DNA of 64,000 nt from Antitrichia curtipendula (taxonomy: Eukaryota; Streptophyta; Bryopsida; Hypnales; Leucodontaceae). Position numbers and translations under genes: made by a program. A model generated the notes under the pieces. That model was not told the origin of the DNA and ran no database searches. It saw only the letters and a list, made by a program, of their open reading frames with translations. Shown one piece after another: positions 1 through 13,688 of the stretch. Every line of letters starts with the position of its first letter. The first letter of the stretch is position 1. The stretch is taken from positions 2,498,696 through 2,562,695 of the forward strand of contig OX579638.1 of assembly GCA_951230915.1 (NCBI GenBank). Reading direction: 5' to 3'.

Positions 1-1680
1 ATTTTTTGTCACAAAATTATGGATGATTATCATTGAAATATGGATGAAATCAAAAAAATTGAACGAGTAAAGTACAAATTTATAGATGAGAAGCGTTTTC
101 TATCCTCAAATGGCTACATGATGGATTTTGTTGTAAGTTGCCAATGAAGAGAAATTTTAAAATCCCTAGGAATAACCTTGCATCTAAAGTATACAAACTT
201 CATAATTTGAACCCCAATATACTTGTGTTGTTTTGGTCTCCTCTCAATTTGCTTGTTACAAAGGTGGTAAGCATGCAAGTGCTCTCAAGGTCATACAACA
301 ACCAAATCATGTCCTCATAATATTATTAAGCAACAATGGAGGGCTTTTTTTGTTCCTCCAAATCTAAAGAATCCCCAACATTCATTGAAAGAGTGCTTGA
401 CAACCATTGTAGAATGAAAAGTTGCAACCTATCAAGCATTGTGAAATAGCATGAAGTTATAGCAAAAGGTATATTGGTAGAAGGATATATCGTCCACCTA
501 GAAGAGGTCTAAGAGGGGGGTAATCAATGTTATAGATGTAAGATGAGGAAGGACAAATAAATGACCTCCTAAGTAGGGGTTTTAATTTAAGATATTTGTT
601 CAAAGTAATACAAAATCATTTTGATGGAATATTAGACAAGAGATTCTTTCTTTCTTTCTTTGTGGATGAAATTGTTGAATTGCTACCAAATCTTGGAATG
701 GCTCACTCCTTGGGGAAGAATTTATGGACATGGTCTATTTGAGATTTATAATCACTAAATAAGTTGAAATTATGCTTAAGATAAACATCAGAATTCATCA
801 CCACTTGGTGAAATTGGGCACATCCTTAACCCCTTAAGTTCCTTGACTATGTTTTCACCAAAAACGCTCCAAAACTGCCATTTCTAGTGCAAGTACCAAA
901 TTTTTGAATTTTTTTTTTGACATATGTAACTGTGGGATCTTGTTGGATGCTAACTTGAGAACATGTGGTAAAAAATTCAAAACTTTCCACCACGTGGACT
1001 GCAAGATATAAGCATTCATTTTCACTAAAATTTATTTTTTGGCCTTGCAAAAAACAGGGCAGCTGCACTTCACAAGCTCACTTTTCTATGAAAAATGTCC
1101 AAAATGGTGGTGCTTCTTTGGATTATTTTTCCTACACAAGTTGGCTACATGCTTGAAAATTTTCACATCATTTGGAATTGTACAACATATAGGAAAAAAA
1201 ATAGTAAGTAGAAAGATGTAGAGAGTAATTTAATATACCAAAATTGTTAAGACTTTAGTTATAGAATTGAAAAATGCCAATCCCAATGGTTGCAATATTG
1301 TAATAAACAATCTACATCCAATGATTTTATTTTTCCCAGAAAAATATTGAAAATTGAGAAAGATAAAAGGACTTCAAAGTTGATTTCAGAGTAGAAAATC
1401 CATAATTGCCCAAGAAACTAAAACTCCTCATAACTTCTGACTCATTGATCAAAACGGAATGATTCAAAGCTTTCCACCCATATATAAATCTACAAAACCA
1501 ATTTCAAATTTTAGTTTCTGAAAAAAGTGATTTTTTCTGATCTGCCCGGACTGCCTGACTGGGGAAAAAAGTAATATATTAGGCCATAACTTTTGACTCG
1601 TATTTCCAAATGTCATGAAATTTAATGCATATGAAAGATATTCCTCGTCCCCACCTTCTATTACAATTCCACCCTAAGAT
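1..1680. other. AT-rich intergenic DNA, no gene recognised
   Basis: Only short random open frames occur here. Around 960-1060 there is a stretch resembling two others near 9040-9110 and 9390-9460 (GTGGAAAAAATTTCA followed by GATTGCAAGATAATAG-like text), which suggests a decayed dispersed repeat. I see no RNA gene or coding domain. Confidence 0.6.
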
Positions 1681-2440
1681 ATGCAAATCTCCAATCACAG
1701 GTACCTGCCCAAAATTTCTATGTTGCCCAAAAAACCACATGATGGTCCTTTAGGCAGTTCAACTCAAAGAATTCTCATACAAAGTAGTGATTTCCCACTC
1801 GATATGTGTTTTTTTTTCAATAGAGCATTGGGATTTTTTTTTTCTCTCACCCTTTTTCTTTTTTTTTCATGTTTTTCATTTCAGAGATGTCAAATGGTTC
1901 CGACCATATGCCTCCGTACCAACCTACGGAACGGTGCCCCGTCAGCCTTTGATTCGTATACTATGGTACTTCCTTCTGTTGCATGGAAGGCTGGGGCCGC
2001 ATTTCTCTAACTTTCAGTAACGCCTTTTGGAGCCTCCGTCACTGCACTGCTGTTTTACAAAACTCGGGGGACCACACAACTCCTGAACATGCAGAGTGGT
2101 TCAACACTGCCGGCATTGGATCGGTGTCAACCTTCATGGCCTGGAGTTTTCTTTTTCCAGGAGTTTTTCCTTTTTTGCAGATGCATGAATGCATCGTTTC
2201 TGTGAACGAAACGGTGATGGACAAATGTGTGAGTCTCATTGGAATGTACAGAAACCGGAGACACGGGGAAAACGTTCTTCAAGGGAATGCTCAACCGCAA
2301 GAGTTCCCTTATTGCGACAATACCATTCATTTTTCGTCATAGCCATAGTTACACGATGGAGGAGAGGTGGGTGATTGGGGTGTTTTAGTGAACTAAGTAC
2401 ATAAATTAATTCGATTTGTGCGAGGTTTGGAATAACACAA
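1681..2440. other. Less AT-rich unclassified segment, probably repeat remnant
   Basis: Base composition is more balanced between about 1880 and 2340 than in the flanks, and several overlapping frames of 60-119 codons are open on both strands. None shows a recognisable domain. The tracts of T at 1810-1870 and the mixed composition are more like an old retroelement or LTR fragment than a gene. No terminal repeats were found. Confidence 0.4.
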
Positions 2441-2480
2441 GATGAATTTGGATGAATTTGGATGAATTTGGATGAATTTG
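2441..2480 (+). repeat. 10-bp tandem repeat, four perfect copies
   Basis: The unit GATGAATTTG is repeated four times without change and is followed by a degenerate fifth copy. It is a simple minisatellite in intergenic DNA. Confidence 0.9.
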
Positions 2481-5400
2481 AGATGAATGTGGTCTAATTG
2501 GGATGAAATTTAGACAAGATTTGAATGGATGTAGATGATAGGAGATGACAATTGGATGAAAGCATAATGGAATATGAAAGGCAGATGATAATCATCATAT
2601 TTTTGGATTGGCAGAAAGTAGTGTGGACCACATCATATAGTATTTTTTTAATATTAAACATTGTGATCTTCCATATTAATGCATTTCAAATACTCATATG
2701 ATTATGGAATCAATGCAAATTATTGTTATTAATGTAGGGTGCAATAATTGAGTTAATTGTGTTGTACAAATTGTATCCTAATCTTGTTAGGGATCCACTG
2801 GAATTGGTTGGAATTGGTCTCACTCAACTCTCAAGTTTATCAATAGAGATATTTTAAATCATCACCTTGATAGAGCAACTTCTACCAAGATGATAAGCTC
2901 TCATTGGATAAGGAGCTTAGAAGTGTTATTCACTAAATAAATATGGGGTTGCTTTAAATAACATGATGGTGACTTCTTTCTTAGACCTTTGGTTAAGCAT
3001 GACTGAGCAAGATTTAGTCATGATGATTGAGATTGCATATAGCAATATGAAAATGGGATCTTTTAATGGAAGTAACATTATTTGCCACTTTAATTAATGG
3101 CTTAGCATGATTTTTCTTATAAATAATAGGCTCTACTTTCACGTTCTTTACTCATAACCTCTCGAAAGAGTTCATTTCTATAAGGGTGGTAAGCATCCAT
3201 TTAATATCGAGAGCATGACCAAACTTCATACCTTTGGTTTTCCTTTGACATTTTAATATCCCTTGATTGAACAAGATTGAACAGGATCCAACTATTGAAA
3301 TTGTGTCTAACAACGTGAATATAGAGCTTCCCTATGAAAAATAATATCCCTCAATCACCGCTCCTATGATTCCGCATGCTATTTCTCATAACAAGGCTCA
3401 ACTTTCATCATACCTATCCAATTATTTTCTTGAATTCATGATTTCACCTCCAACTTCATTTACAATAAATTAAATGTTTCATATATTTGTATTAAGGCAG
3501 TTACTTAGTCTTTTGAGCTCATTGTAAATTAAATGTTATTTTCATAACTTTAAGGTGGAAACACCCTAAACCATATTTGTACCTAGTTCCGTTACCATGT
3601 ACCCACAGAGTACACTTTCACTACGAATTGGGTACACGGACGGTTTGGGGTGTCTTCACCTTACGTGATGAAGAAACCATTTTAGAGTGTTGCGTGTGAA
3701 GTGCATAATAAATGTCCATTTCAGCCCCCCGGCTTTGTGAAAAACTTACAATGGGTCGCCAGCCAACCACTTTTAATTATTTATCGTTCATATGAAACTT
3801 ACTCCCGCGATTGATCAGTTCCGGATTGCCACGAGGCCCACAATGAGTAGCTAGAAATATACGCCGCCCAAGCACCTTCGAAAAGGCAGGCACTTGGGTT
3901 GCATGACTTGTAGTCAAATACTTGAGGTCAGTTTTTTGCCGGCACGCTCAAGATTGTGACTGACCCAATCCTTTCTAGCTGCGTCACGACTGTTGAGGAC
4001 CGACCAAGTCCTTCAGCGATGAATCCATGATGATAACTTAACTTGGTGAGGAAAAACAAACAAACAAACAAACAAACCCAAAAAAAAACAAAAAAAACAG
4101 ACATCCACATTAACGTTCAACGTTAAATTTTCAATTTGCTGAGCTTAATCGGCTCAAAACAATGAGCTATTGAGCTCCTCAGGCTTGGTTTTGAGATAAT
4201 TGTTGACAAAAAGTGTTTTTTGGAGTTTTTGGAGTTTTTCAACTTAAAGGATTCATTTCAGTAGTGAATATACTTGCCAAGCACTCCATTTAGGCTTACA
4301 AAGTCAAAGCGTTGTTCACTAGTCACTTTTGCATGCTCCAACTGCACAAACTTTGGGTGAGCAACAACTGAAGATCCAAACCTTGCTTCTAAGGGATTTT
4401 AGATTCCCCTTTGGACCACGGACTATTTAGGCAAGTGAATGTCGTTTAAAGGATAACCCCTAAAATTATTTGGGTGTTTTTTTTTATCAAAATTATTGCC
4501 ATTGTACAACACATGTTGAAAATGTTGAAAACAATGTGGAGTGGTCAAGTTTATGATCTTTTTTATATTGTAGGATCTTTTTTATATTTTTTTATTGTAG
4601 GATCTCATGTCTAACTTGAATATCTACTTCCCCACCAATTTACACAACTTTATATTTTTGCATCTCCAAGATCATAATACTCAAAGTAACACAATAAGCT
4701 TCTCCCAGTCTTTCCAAAAGGTGAAACTCTTAAGAAAAAATGTTTGTCTTTGGCTACCTAAGGAATTTGATATTACGTCTACAAGTTAAGTTTGGAACCT
4801 ATAGGAAGAAATTCAAGAAAAAATAACTTCATTTTCATCCTTTAAATAATCATTACATAGAAAGGGATATAAGAGAATAGAAAAATACTAAATTAATACT
4901 AAATCTAAATAATATGGAATTTTAAGCATGCCAATCCAAATAATGAAAAGTCTATGCACTTTTTTGTTTTCAAAAATTGTAAAAATTGAGTTAAAGAACA
5001 ATCTCATCATTGGATTTTTTGGAATGTATCATAATTGTCTACAAAATAAAACTCCTTGTATCTTTCATCCCACTCTCTAACATAGAACAAAAAAAAATTC
5101 CTTGTAGATATGGATATATTCTATTAGAAAATATATATTTTTTCAAATTCTTGATAATGTTTTTTTTGCTAGCCAAAATTTTATGGAAACTTAAAGAACA
5201 ACATAAATTTCTAGCTTACATTCTTGTTTTTTTAGTAAGTTTACTTGTTGGAAAGCTAGAAGAAGTCTACACTCTACATAAAAGTTTCTATAAATATTGT
5301 CAAGAATTGCATCCATGGGAGCATGCTTAGAAATGCCAAATCCATTTTGGTCATTTAAAGATTGTAGGAATTAAACTCGCAACATAAATTAGCAATCTCT

Positions 5401-8400
5401 AAGGATGACAAGGATGAAAAGAAGGAAGTAGTTAGGATTGAGTTGGATGAGAAGCAGGAACATTCATCACAAACTTCAAAAGTACCCCAAAGTATAGAAA
5501 AATAGATATAAGGATTAATGTTGTTTATAATTTAGTGCTCTATTTTTCTCCTTGCTACTATTGACAATCAATCTTAAAATTTGAAATCTATGAACCTGAA
5601 ATTTTGTAAATTTGTAGATTTGTAAAATGAACTTTTATAAATTTATAACTTGTAAAATGATAGATTTAGATAGTTTGCAATTTGAAAATTTATAAAATTT
5701 TAATTATAAAAGTTTCCAGTTATATAAATATATTTATATATATATTTATTTTAAAATCTATAATATTAATAAATTGTATTAATTGAATCAAAATAGACTT
5801 AATATTCATTTTTTGTAAACAATCAAACTACCAATAATACCAATAATACCAATAGTAATGAAAAGTTAGGCCAACCTGACTAGTTCATATTTGAGCTTAG
5901 TATATCTTTTGTACCATGAATATATTATCTATCAATTTCATCAAAATCATCATTAAAGAAGTTTATTTTTTATTTTCAAGCTTCATTTTCAATGAACGAG
6001 AAGTCATTTGGACAAAATATTTTCCTAGATCATTATTGTCTATATCTAAAATATAAACTTTAAGACACTAATTGGTGTGCACTTTGTATTCAAAACTTAT
6101 AAATGTTGGGATTTTATTGTATTGGTGTAGATGCTATAAAAACAACATGAGAACATGTAGTGAAGGCCCATCAATATTGGTTTTGAAATAAATTAACTAT
6201 CTACTAGGTAAATGATTTAAAAAGAGGGAATCCTTTCCAGTTATCTTTATCTCTTTTGAACCTCTATTCACCCACTCTTACAAATGCTAGTCACATTGTA
6301 GTATTCCAACAAGATAATCAACCTAAAAATACAAAAGCTATGTATAGTATTGCAATAGTGAGTTTTGCACATCTCTTTGATATACAAATATACATTTTTA
6401 CTTCCTCCTTGACTACAGGTCCAACAAGATTGCCACTATAGCCAATTGTCAAAAGCTCACAACCTTTAGCTTAGAAAAAACAATGAAATTGTCTCTTTTG
6501 TTGAACAACATCTTCTAATGACCGGACTTCAACATCTAAAAAATCCTTTTTGTGCTAACTATTTGCATGTGAGACTTTGAAAAGTGAGTCACATTGACAC
6601 AAATGGTGTTTTAAAATGGGTGATTGCAAGAAGCACTTATCCTATTTTGGATTCCCTTTGCCTCGGACAAGTGTTTTTTGGTTCATAATTTTTGCGTCAT
6701 ATTTTATTTTTATATGAAATTTGAAAGGAAGGTACATGTAGTAGTTGTAAACATTGAATTATTTTTTTTCATTTTTTAAGAATTTTTTTCCTATTTTTAA
6801 ACATCTCTATTGAAGAAGGATAATGACCTATTTGGAAACTACCCTATTAGTATAATAAGTTCGTTCCAAGGGAGACGGTCAAGTAGGAAATCATTGCTAA
6901 TGGGACTAATACCTAAAAATAGGTAATACAATCCCAAAATAGAAGACTATGATCCAATTTGGAAAATCAATAACCACTCAATCTACAACGACATTGCATA
7001 TATAATTCACTGACACATAGTTTGACTAACACACATACCACCAATTTGCTAATACACTTTCATTACATTAATACAAATTGGTGACAAATCACCTTTTACA
7101 AATTTATCGTTTGATATAAAAATTTATAAACTCTAATTGGAATCTAAAATTCCCATTTCCAATTATTGCTTCCTTCCAAATTGACTTCACTTCGAAACTC
7201 CAAATTGAACTCTTCAGCTTCCCAAATTGAATCCAATTTCTATTAGTAATCAATTGCAAACTATCACTGTACTTCTCCAAATTGGAAAATTAGCTCTTTA
7301 CAGCAACTTCACCGTCCTTCATACACTCCGATTAGGAAAATTCACTTTTCCCAAATTATCATCTGCACTTGATCTGTACAAACTTCCCAACTCGGAACCG
7401 ACAACCCCAGCATCCACGCTGACAGGCTTGACTCTCCGACTTGGACTCAGACACACGACCAAATTGAAAACATACACATCCAACTAGGACCACCGTCCTC
7501 TTAGAACACACACACACAAAAACCAAAAAGAAACATAAAATACGCAGTACACCCGGTTGAGACTCGCACTTGACTCTCTCAAACAGTGGGTGAAAAAAAA
7601 TGAGAGAGAAACACACCTAATAGGAACCACAAAGTGGCGGTTACCAAAAGGAGAAGGAGGATGACCTAACCACCTACAACTACCAACATTCATTCTTCCC
7701 TTCCAACTAGGCTTGACCAACTAGACACAATGCCAACTAGGACTAATAATTCACTTGATACCCCTTTAACACCTTAGCCAACTGGATAGACAAATTGACA
7801 CCTTCCAAATCGGGCAATTGACTTGGCTATAATCCTCCCTTCTTTGATTAGACATACACCAAAAAGACTCCAATTAGATCAAAATAACTCAACAAAATGA
7901 CCCAATTGAACTCAAACTTAACAAACAAACTGTCAAAATCCATAGAACACTCAAAAATTCAACCCCAAAATTGCCAAACTAATTGTCCAACTAGGAGATT
8001 TACAATCTCCCAGTTGGATGTCTACGTTGGTTATGTGGGCGAGGGGGATTAGTACTATTTTTGACCCAAAAATGAGAATTTGAAGCTCAAAATTGGGATA
8101 CGAGGATTCCTATTAGAGTTACAAGAGCCTACAAAGAGATTTTCTAAAAATAATAAATTGTTCACCTTCCACATGTGCTCAAAGTACACTACCTATGCAC
8201 AAGTTTGAATGTAGAAAAATAATATTTTCAATGCTTTACATATTATCCATGTTTTATTTTATTTAAAAAAACTATTCCAAAAGTTACAATATTCACTAAA
8301 ATAGGCCATTCTAAGCCCAAACCAGAACTCAAGGTGTTTCTTGCAACAACCCAAATAGAGAGCTTGTAAACAACAAGTGCACTTGCAACTTTTACTTATA

Positions 8401-10016
8401 TTGAATTTTCACAATCAAACTTTGTCCCATTTCAAAACAACACTTCTTACTCTTTACAAACAAAGTCTCTAAAATAACATTATTTTGAACGATGAGATGT
8501 TTAAGGTGAACAACTTGTTACCAATTTCGCACGTCATATACCCATGGTGTATATTTTTGTTATAAAATTTATCCCTTGGGCTTTGTAGGTCAAAATTGAG
8601 ATGAGAGCATGCGGTAAAAGTATCGCTAGTGTTTCCTTCTAAGCAAGCCTGGCCCGACTTCAATTTAGTTCTCCACCAAGTGTACATTCAATCCAAAATT
8701 AGGAGCTAGGTTCTTCAAATATCAAACTTTGGACACCCGCCTGATATGCACATGATCAGGCCATCACACCTAGCATTTGGGATTCAATCATTTTCATTCC
8801 ACCTTCTCAAATTAGGTATGGGCCCGGGCAAACTACATTAGCATAGCATTTTGACCGTGCAATGCTAGCTACGCTCTAATAGGCTAGTTTATCTTAATCC
8901 CTGAAGGATCAGTTTTTTTTTTCCAGGGAGACATTCCAAAAACTTTGATTTTGGGGTATGTTATTCAAAAAAGAAAATCAAAACTTTTTTTTGGAACTTC
9001 AACCGTACAAAAATAAATTAAAGTATTTTACCAAAGTGTGGAAAAAATTTCAGTCCTTTTCACAGTGCAGATTGAAAGATTATAGCATTTGAAGTGAGAA
9101 AAAACCCGTTTTTTGAATCCTTCGAAACACGGTCAGTAGACTTCGGGCTCATGTGGAGTAAATTTTTGCTCTACACAAACTTGAGATTTTTGACCATTTA
9201 TAAGTATATGATATTAGGTTCACTCAAAAAAAAATTTAGAATAAAATATGGAGTCTAAATTATTCTAAATCACCTTGCAACACAAGGAGGTTAAGTGAAT
9301 TGGCAATACACTAGTCATTTTTTTGTGCAATGAGGAAATATTTTATTTGAAATCCAAATACTGAAAAAATTAGAGAAAAACATTTGGAATATGTGGAAAA
9401 AATTTCAAGAATTTTGACTTCACTGATTGCAAGATAATAGGGCTTGAAGTTAGAGGAAAATATTTTTTTCTTGAAACTACCCCAATATAACTAACAAAGT
9501 TTGACTCCTCTTAGAATGTGATTTGACAACTAAATTTATATATTTTTTTGGATAATTGTATGCCATTTTTTATTAGTTACATACATGCCAAACTTCAAAA
9601 CTTGATGATCTTTTTTACAAAAGATTCTCCAAAGATTCCAAAATTGCCTAAGTTGCCCGAAAAGTTTAGGGCAACATAACTTTTGATCTGGGCACTCGAT
9701 CAGAAGAAAAAAAACTAGTTTTTCACAGAAGAGGTATATATTTACACATTATGTTCAAAGTTCATGAACATCCGACCAAAATGACTTTGTAGGAACCTAC
9801 CCGAGATTTTTTGCATATGTTGAACGGACACTTGGTCCTTTAGGGGTTGATCAGACATCATGTGTGACTTGAGCATAGCTTGTTGTCTATATACTACAAA
9901 AATACATACCTCTTCTTCCACTTTAATCCTTTCCAAACAAAAACAAGCAGCTACATTACAAGAGGCTTTGTCCGTACAACATTGACTCAGTTTCCAAGTA
10001 AGATAGCAACACACAC
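2481..10016. other. Long AT-rich gene-free region
   Basis: Apart from the foldback at 3551-3663, nothing codes convincingly here. There are poly-A/T runs, an ACAAACAAAC run near 4055-4100, an (AT)-rich block near 5700-5770, and two diverged copies of a repeat around 9040-9110 and 9390-9460. The open frames around 7200-7720 overlap on both strands and show no domain. Confidence 0.6.
3551..3663. repeat. Imperfect inverted repeat, about 113 bp
   Basis: The left arm TAAGGTGGAAACACCCTAAA (3551-3570, plus CC) pairs with the right arm at 3642-3663 with 19 of 22 matches. A second inner pair, GTACCC and GGGTAC, lies within the loop. The fold is compatible with a small MITE or a solo terminal foldback. 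No clear target duplication was seen. Confidence 0.55.
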
Positions 10017-10177
10017 TAAGGTAACTCTGCCTATGACAGGCAGAATTGTGGACCAGCCTAATTCGGACCAAAAATTTCTTATGAAGTACATTTCACAAGA
10101 CACATGTACTGCTCATGAATTTCTGGGCCTGCATTAGGCTGGTCCAAAGTTGGCCTGTCATAGTCAGAGTTATCTTA
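10017..10177. mobile_element. MITE-like foldback element, about 161 bp
   Basis: The left end, from TAAGGTAACTCTGCCTATGA, is matched in inverted orientation by the right end, whose complement begins TAAGATAACTCTGACTATGA. Similarity continues for about 45 bp, through a shared GGACCAGCCTAAT. The arms enclose about 70 bp of non-coding sequence, which fits a small non-autonomous DNA transposon. I could not define an exact target duplication. The flanks carry loosely similar CCAAGTAAGATAG and TCAAGGTAAGTTAG strings. Confidence 0.7.
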
Positions 10178-10858
10178 CCTCAAGGTAAGTTAGCTTCTGT
10201 CAATACAAACCCTCCTCCCCTTTAGTCCAGAGCCAACAAATTGTAAGTTAGTGTGTGTCCTTGGTGTGAGCCACACCAGCCCATTTGTGAAATTTTTGGG
10301 TGGTATTTGCCTTTGGATGAATCTCGACCGAACCCAATCACGGTCCATAGCAGGTGGTTTGAAAACAAAAAGTGGTGTTAAACCCACGACTGAAACATCT
10401 CGGTGCGTGGGTCCGTTTGAAACAAAATTATAATAAATAAAAAACAACATTTCATTATCGTACCATGTGCTGACACATCAGTTTACAGACAATACTTTTT
10501 TAACAGGCACCAAACACAATTGCTGCAGGGTGAGAACCAGTTCTGTCGAATTATAACGTACAGTCCACATGGGACTTGACTAATAAGATGGGGGCGTTAC
10601 CACGGCCAAAAGGTGGGCAACATCACTTCAATGGGGGCCAAGTCCAAGCATAAAAACATCATTGAATGAGTACGGTTGGAAGTTTCCTATCGTACAACCG
10701 GAAGAGGTCGAATACTAGCCTTTTTCTTTGAAGTATAAGAAAATCAACGAAGTCAAGGATGATGAAGAAGAGATTGACGTCGACGAGTCAATGCCATTGA
10801 GAAGAAATCAAAGGCGAAAGACCATTGATAGGTGGGGTAATGTAACTTTGATTTTGTG

Positions 10859-10910
<52 letters not shown>

Positions 10911-13600
10911 AACTTAAAAATAAGTTGTTCTTGCATGGATGCAAATGGCAACCAAACATCTGTCAGTGTTGAACAATTTAGGTGAGAGATTTTCCTTTTC
11001 CTAGTTTCATAGATTTTCAAAGCAGTGTTGCATGCAAGAAGAACATGGTATACCATCTTTTATGAGTCAAATAAAATGCTCCTAGTTAGTTGATAATGTG
11101 TGGCAATGAAACGTACTTTGAAATAGTCAACCTCTGAAAAGAATCACCAACCGTAGCCTTCACTATCCATGCCCACAAGGCATTGATACTAAACTATCTT
11201 TGACAGACTGTATATTCACAATGGTCTTCTAACCAACGTCATCATTATTTTGGTATGTGCAAAATTAGTTGAATGATTCAAATTTGTTAAAGAGATACCA
11301 AAATTAGGTATCTGAATGCTATTTTTGTTGTATGTACAAAGCAAATATATATACATACATACACACATGGACAACACAAGGTACAATTTTGAGTAGAGTG
11401 ATGAAGCTACTTTCATCAATGATTATGGATAAAACATATAAATTATAAATTCAATAGCATTTATTCATCCAAAATATGTGTATTCATTTCAAATATGACA
11501 ATATTATTTTGAGATTTGGGAGCATTTTGACTATCTATTCCATCATTATTCTAAGATAGAAAATTTAGTGCCTAAAGTTCTATTGAAAAGTCATAACATT
11601 CTTAAACTTCAAAGCATGAACCCCTTTTTTTTCCTTGAATTAATGCTCTTTTCACCAAGGTCGCAAATAATTTAGAGAGTCCAATATTTATATTTGTGTT
11701 GTATGCCTATATTTTGGCAAATTAATTTGTATTTTTAATCTCAAAGACTTATACAAAACGAATTACAATTTGTAGATATCAATTTACAAAATTTAGGCAC
11801 ACAACACCCAAACACTGAACTCTTTAAGGTGTGAATTTTAAAACTTTTATGAAATTTTCTTTCAAAGGAAGCACATAGATGTTTCTTACACATCTCTACA
11901 ATTACATTTTGAAAATTTATCACCAATGAATTTTCATTCAATTATCATATAAAATCATTAAATATAACTAAAAAAACAAGTTTTTTATTTTTCGAAATTG
12001 AAACTGAATATAATTGATTGAGATTAAGTAATTGCTTAACCATAGAAAGTTGGGCTTGTCATTGAAGAAATCCTCCCTTTTGGTATTGTGTGATTCATTT
12101 GCCTAAAAAACACCAAGAGTATACATTGGAGTCAAACTACTGTGCAATACCTACCCTTTTCACACAAATTTTCAAGGATGAACATTTGCACTTCTGTCTT
12201 ACATAGAAGGATTCTTTGGCATCCATTGGGCACTTAATGTGCCCATTAATTTTACACGGTTAAGAATACAAATGGTGTAAGAATTTTATAAGAAATTAAG
12301 AATGGTGAAAAAATTACATTTAAAATTAGGATGGTTCATCCATTTTCATGATGGTGCATAACTTTATCTATAATAGAACAACCCAATGCCATCAGCCACC
12401 CAATTCCCACATCTACTAGACCCTCCTATTTACACCAGTCACCAACCCATTGACTTACCACAATGATTTTAGCAATCCTTTAGCATCATGACAATGCAAT
12501 TGGATGGGGCCACATCATCGCATGGTTTAGCATGGGTCTACCCACACTTTACCAATTTATTCCCAACAAACTTTGAAAAATCACAAAAAATGCATTTCTT
12601 GTCGGATTGTTTTTGATTCAACTTGCAAATGGCTGCTTTTTTCTCAAAGTTCTCAATCTCTCAAAAAAAAAAATACATAAGTTGACAAATAGCTTTCTCC
12701 AGGGTACCTAGATAGAAAATCTGCTTTGTTTTATTTTTACACCGTAAAAATATAGTAAAAATAAACGAAAGTGGTCGAGAACTATGCTTGCATGCTCCCT
12801 TTGGAATTCATTTCAAAAGTGTCCGACAACCAGATGGCACTGTACAGTACAATACTGTAGATAGCAATCACAGCAGATCATGTTTGAAAATTGAAGCATT
12901 TGCAATGTCATTGTGCTCAGTAGACTTTTGGGGGTCTATATATCAATCATCAACATGGCTTTGGTACCGTACTCATAGGAATAAAAACCCAAACCAATTT
13001 TTTACTAGACTAAAAAGCCCAGGCGGCATCATGGCCTGACCCCTACGAAGTTATGTGGCTTCGTAGATATTTCCGGACAGCACACAAGTGTTTGGGGAAG
13101 TTTCAAAGTTAGCTGGTGAAATTGGGAAAAAATCTGGTTGTAATTTGAAAACACCAGGAAAAAAAAAGGTGGAAAAATTTATGAAATTTTCATTTAGAGT
13201 AAAAAATAGAGAAAATAACTGGACTATGTACTTTGTAAAAAATAATTCAACATGGAAATTAAAGGAAAATAGTTGATGAAGCCCAATAAATATCCCAAAC
13301 ATTGGAGTAAACTATCTATGGTGTTTACAGGATGCGTGCAATTCTTCCCCCCCCCCTGCAAGAAACTGAAGGAAAAATCTCGAGCCGTTGATCTGGTATT
13401 CAGAAATTAAACATAACCCCTGCGTGTGCTGTTGATTTCAGAAAAATCCCAAGTCGTCCGATCTTTGGCGGCTGAGATCTCAACCGTTCACTTTTGTAAG
13501 GGAGGGAGTTTCAGAGTGTTTTTGGAAAACGGATACGGATTATCCCATATCGATTGTCAAACAACTTCGTTTTCAAAAATACAAAACTGAGGGGGGGGGG
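10178..13600. other. Gene-free region
   Basis: Short open frames (60-86 codons) occur at 10190-10450, 10728-10985, 12788-13039 and 13051-13302. They overlap antisense frames or microsatellite and show no domain. A run of ten C lies near 13349-13358 and a run of G near 13590-13600. Confidence 0.55.
10863..10907. repeat. (TA)n microsatellite, about 22 units
   Basis: An uninterrupted run of alternating T and A, 45 bases long. It produces spurious Tyr/Ile-rich open frames on both strands that should not be annotated as genes. Confidence 0.97.
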
Positions 13601-13623
13601 GTATTGGGATTTTGGGATTTTCC

Positions 13624-13688
13624 GATCAAATTATTTTTCAAAACCCCCCCCAAAATAAAATGAGCGGTTTTGAAAAAATAATTTGATC
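13624..13688. repeat. Near-perfect hairpin next to G and C tracts
   Basis: The left arm at 13624-13645 (GATCAAATTATTTTTCAAAA plus CC) pairs with the right arm at 13666-13688 over 22 bp with a single bulged A. The loop is about 20 bases and includes a C8 tract. No TATA-, tRNA- or snoRNA-like signal accompanies it. Confidence 0.7.

Noticed and set aside
10728..11056. Three Tyr/Ile-repeat proteins on both strands
   Set aside because: They are translations of the (TA)n microsatellite.
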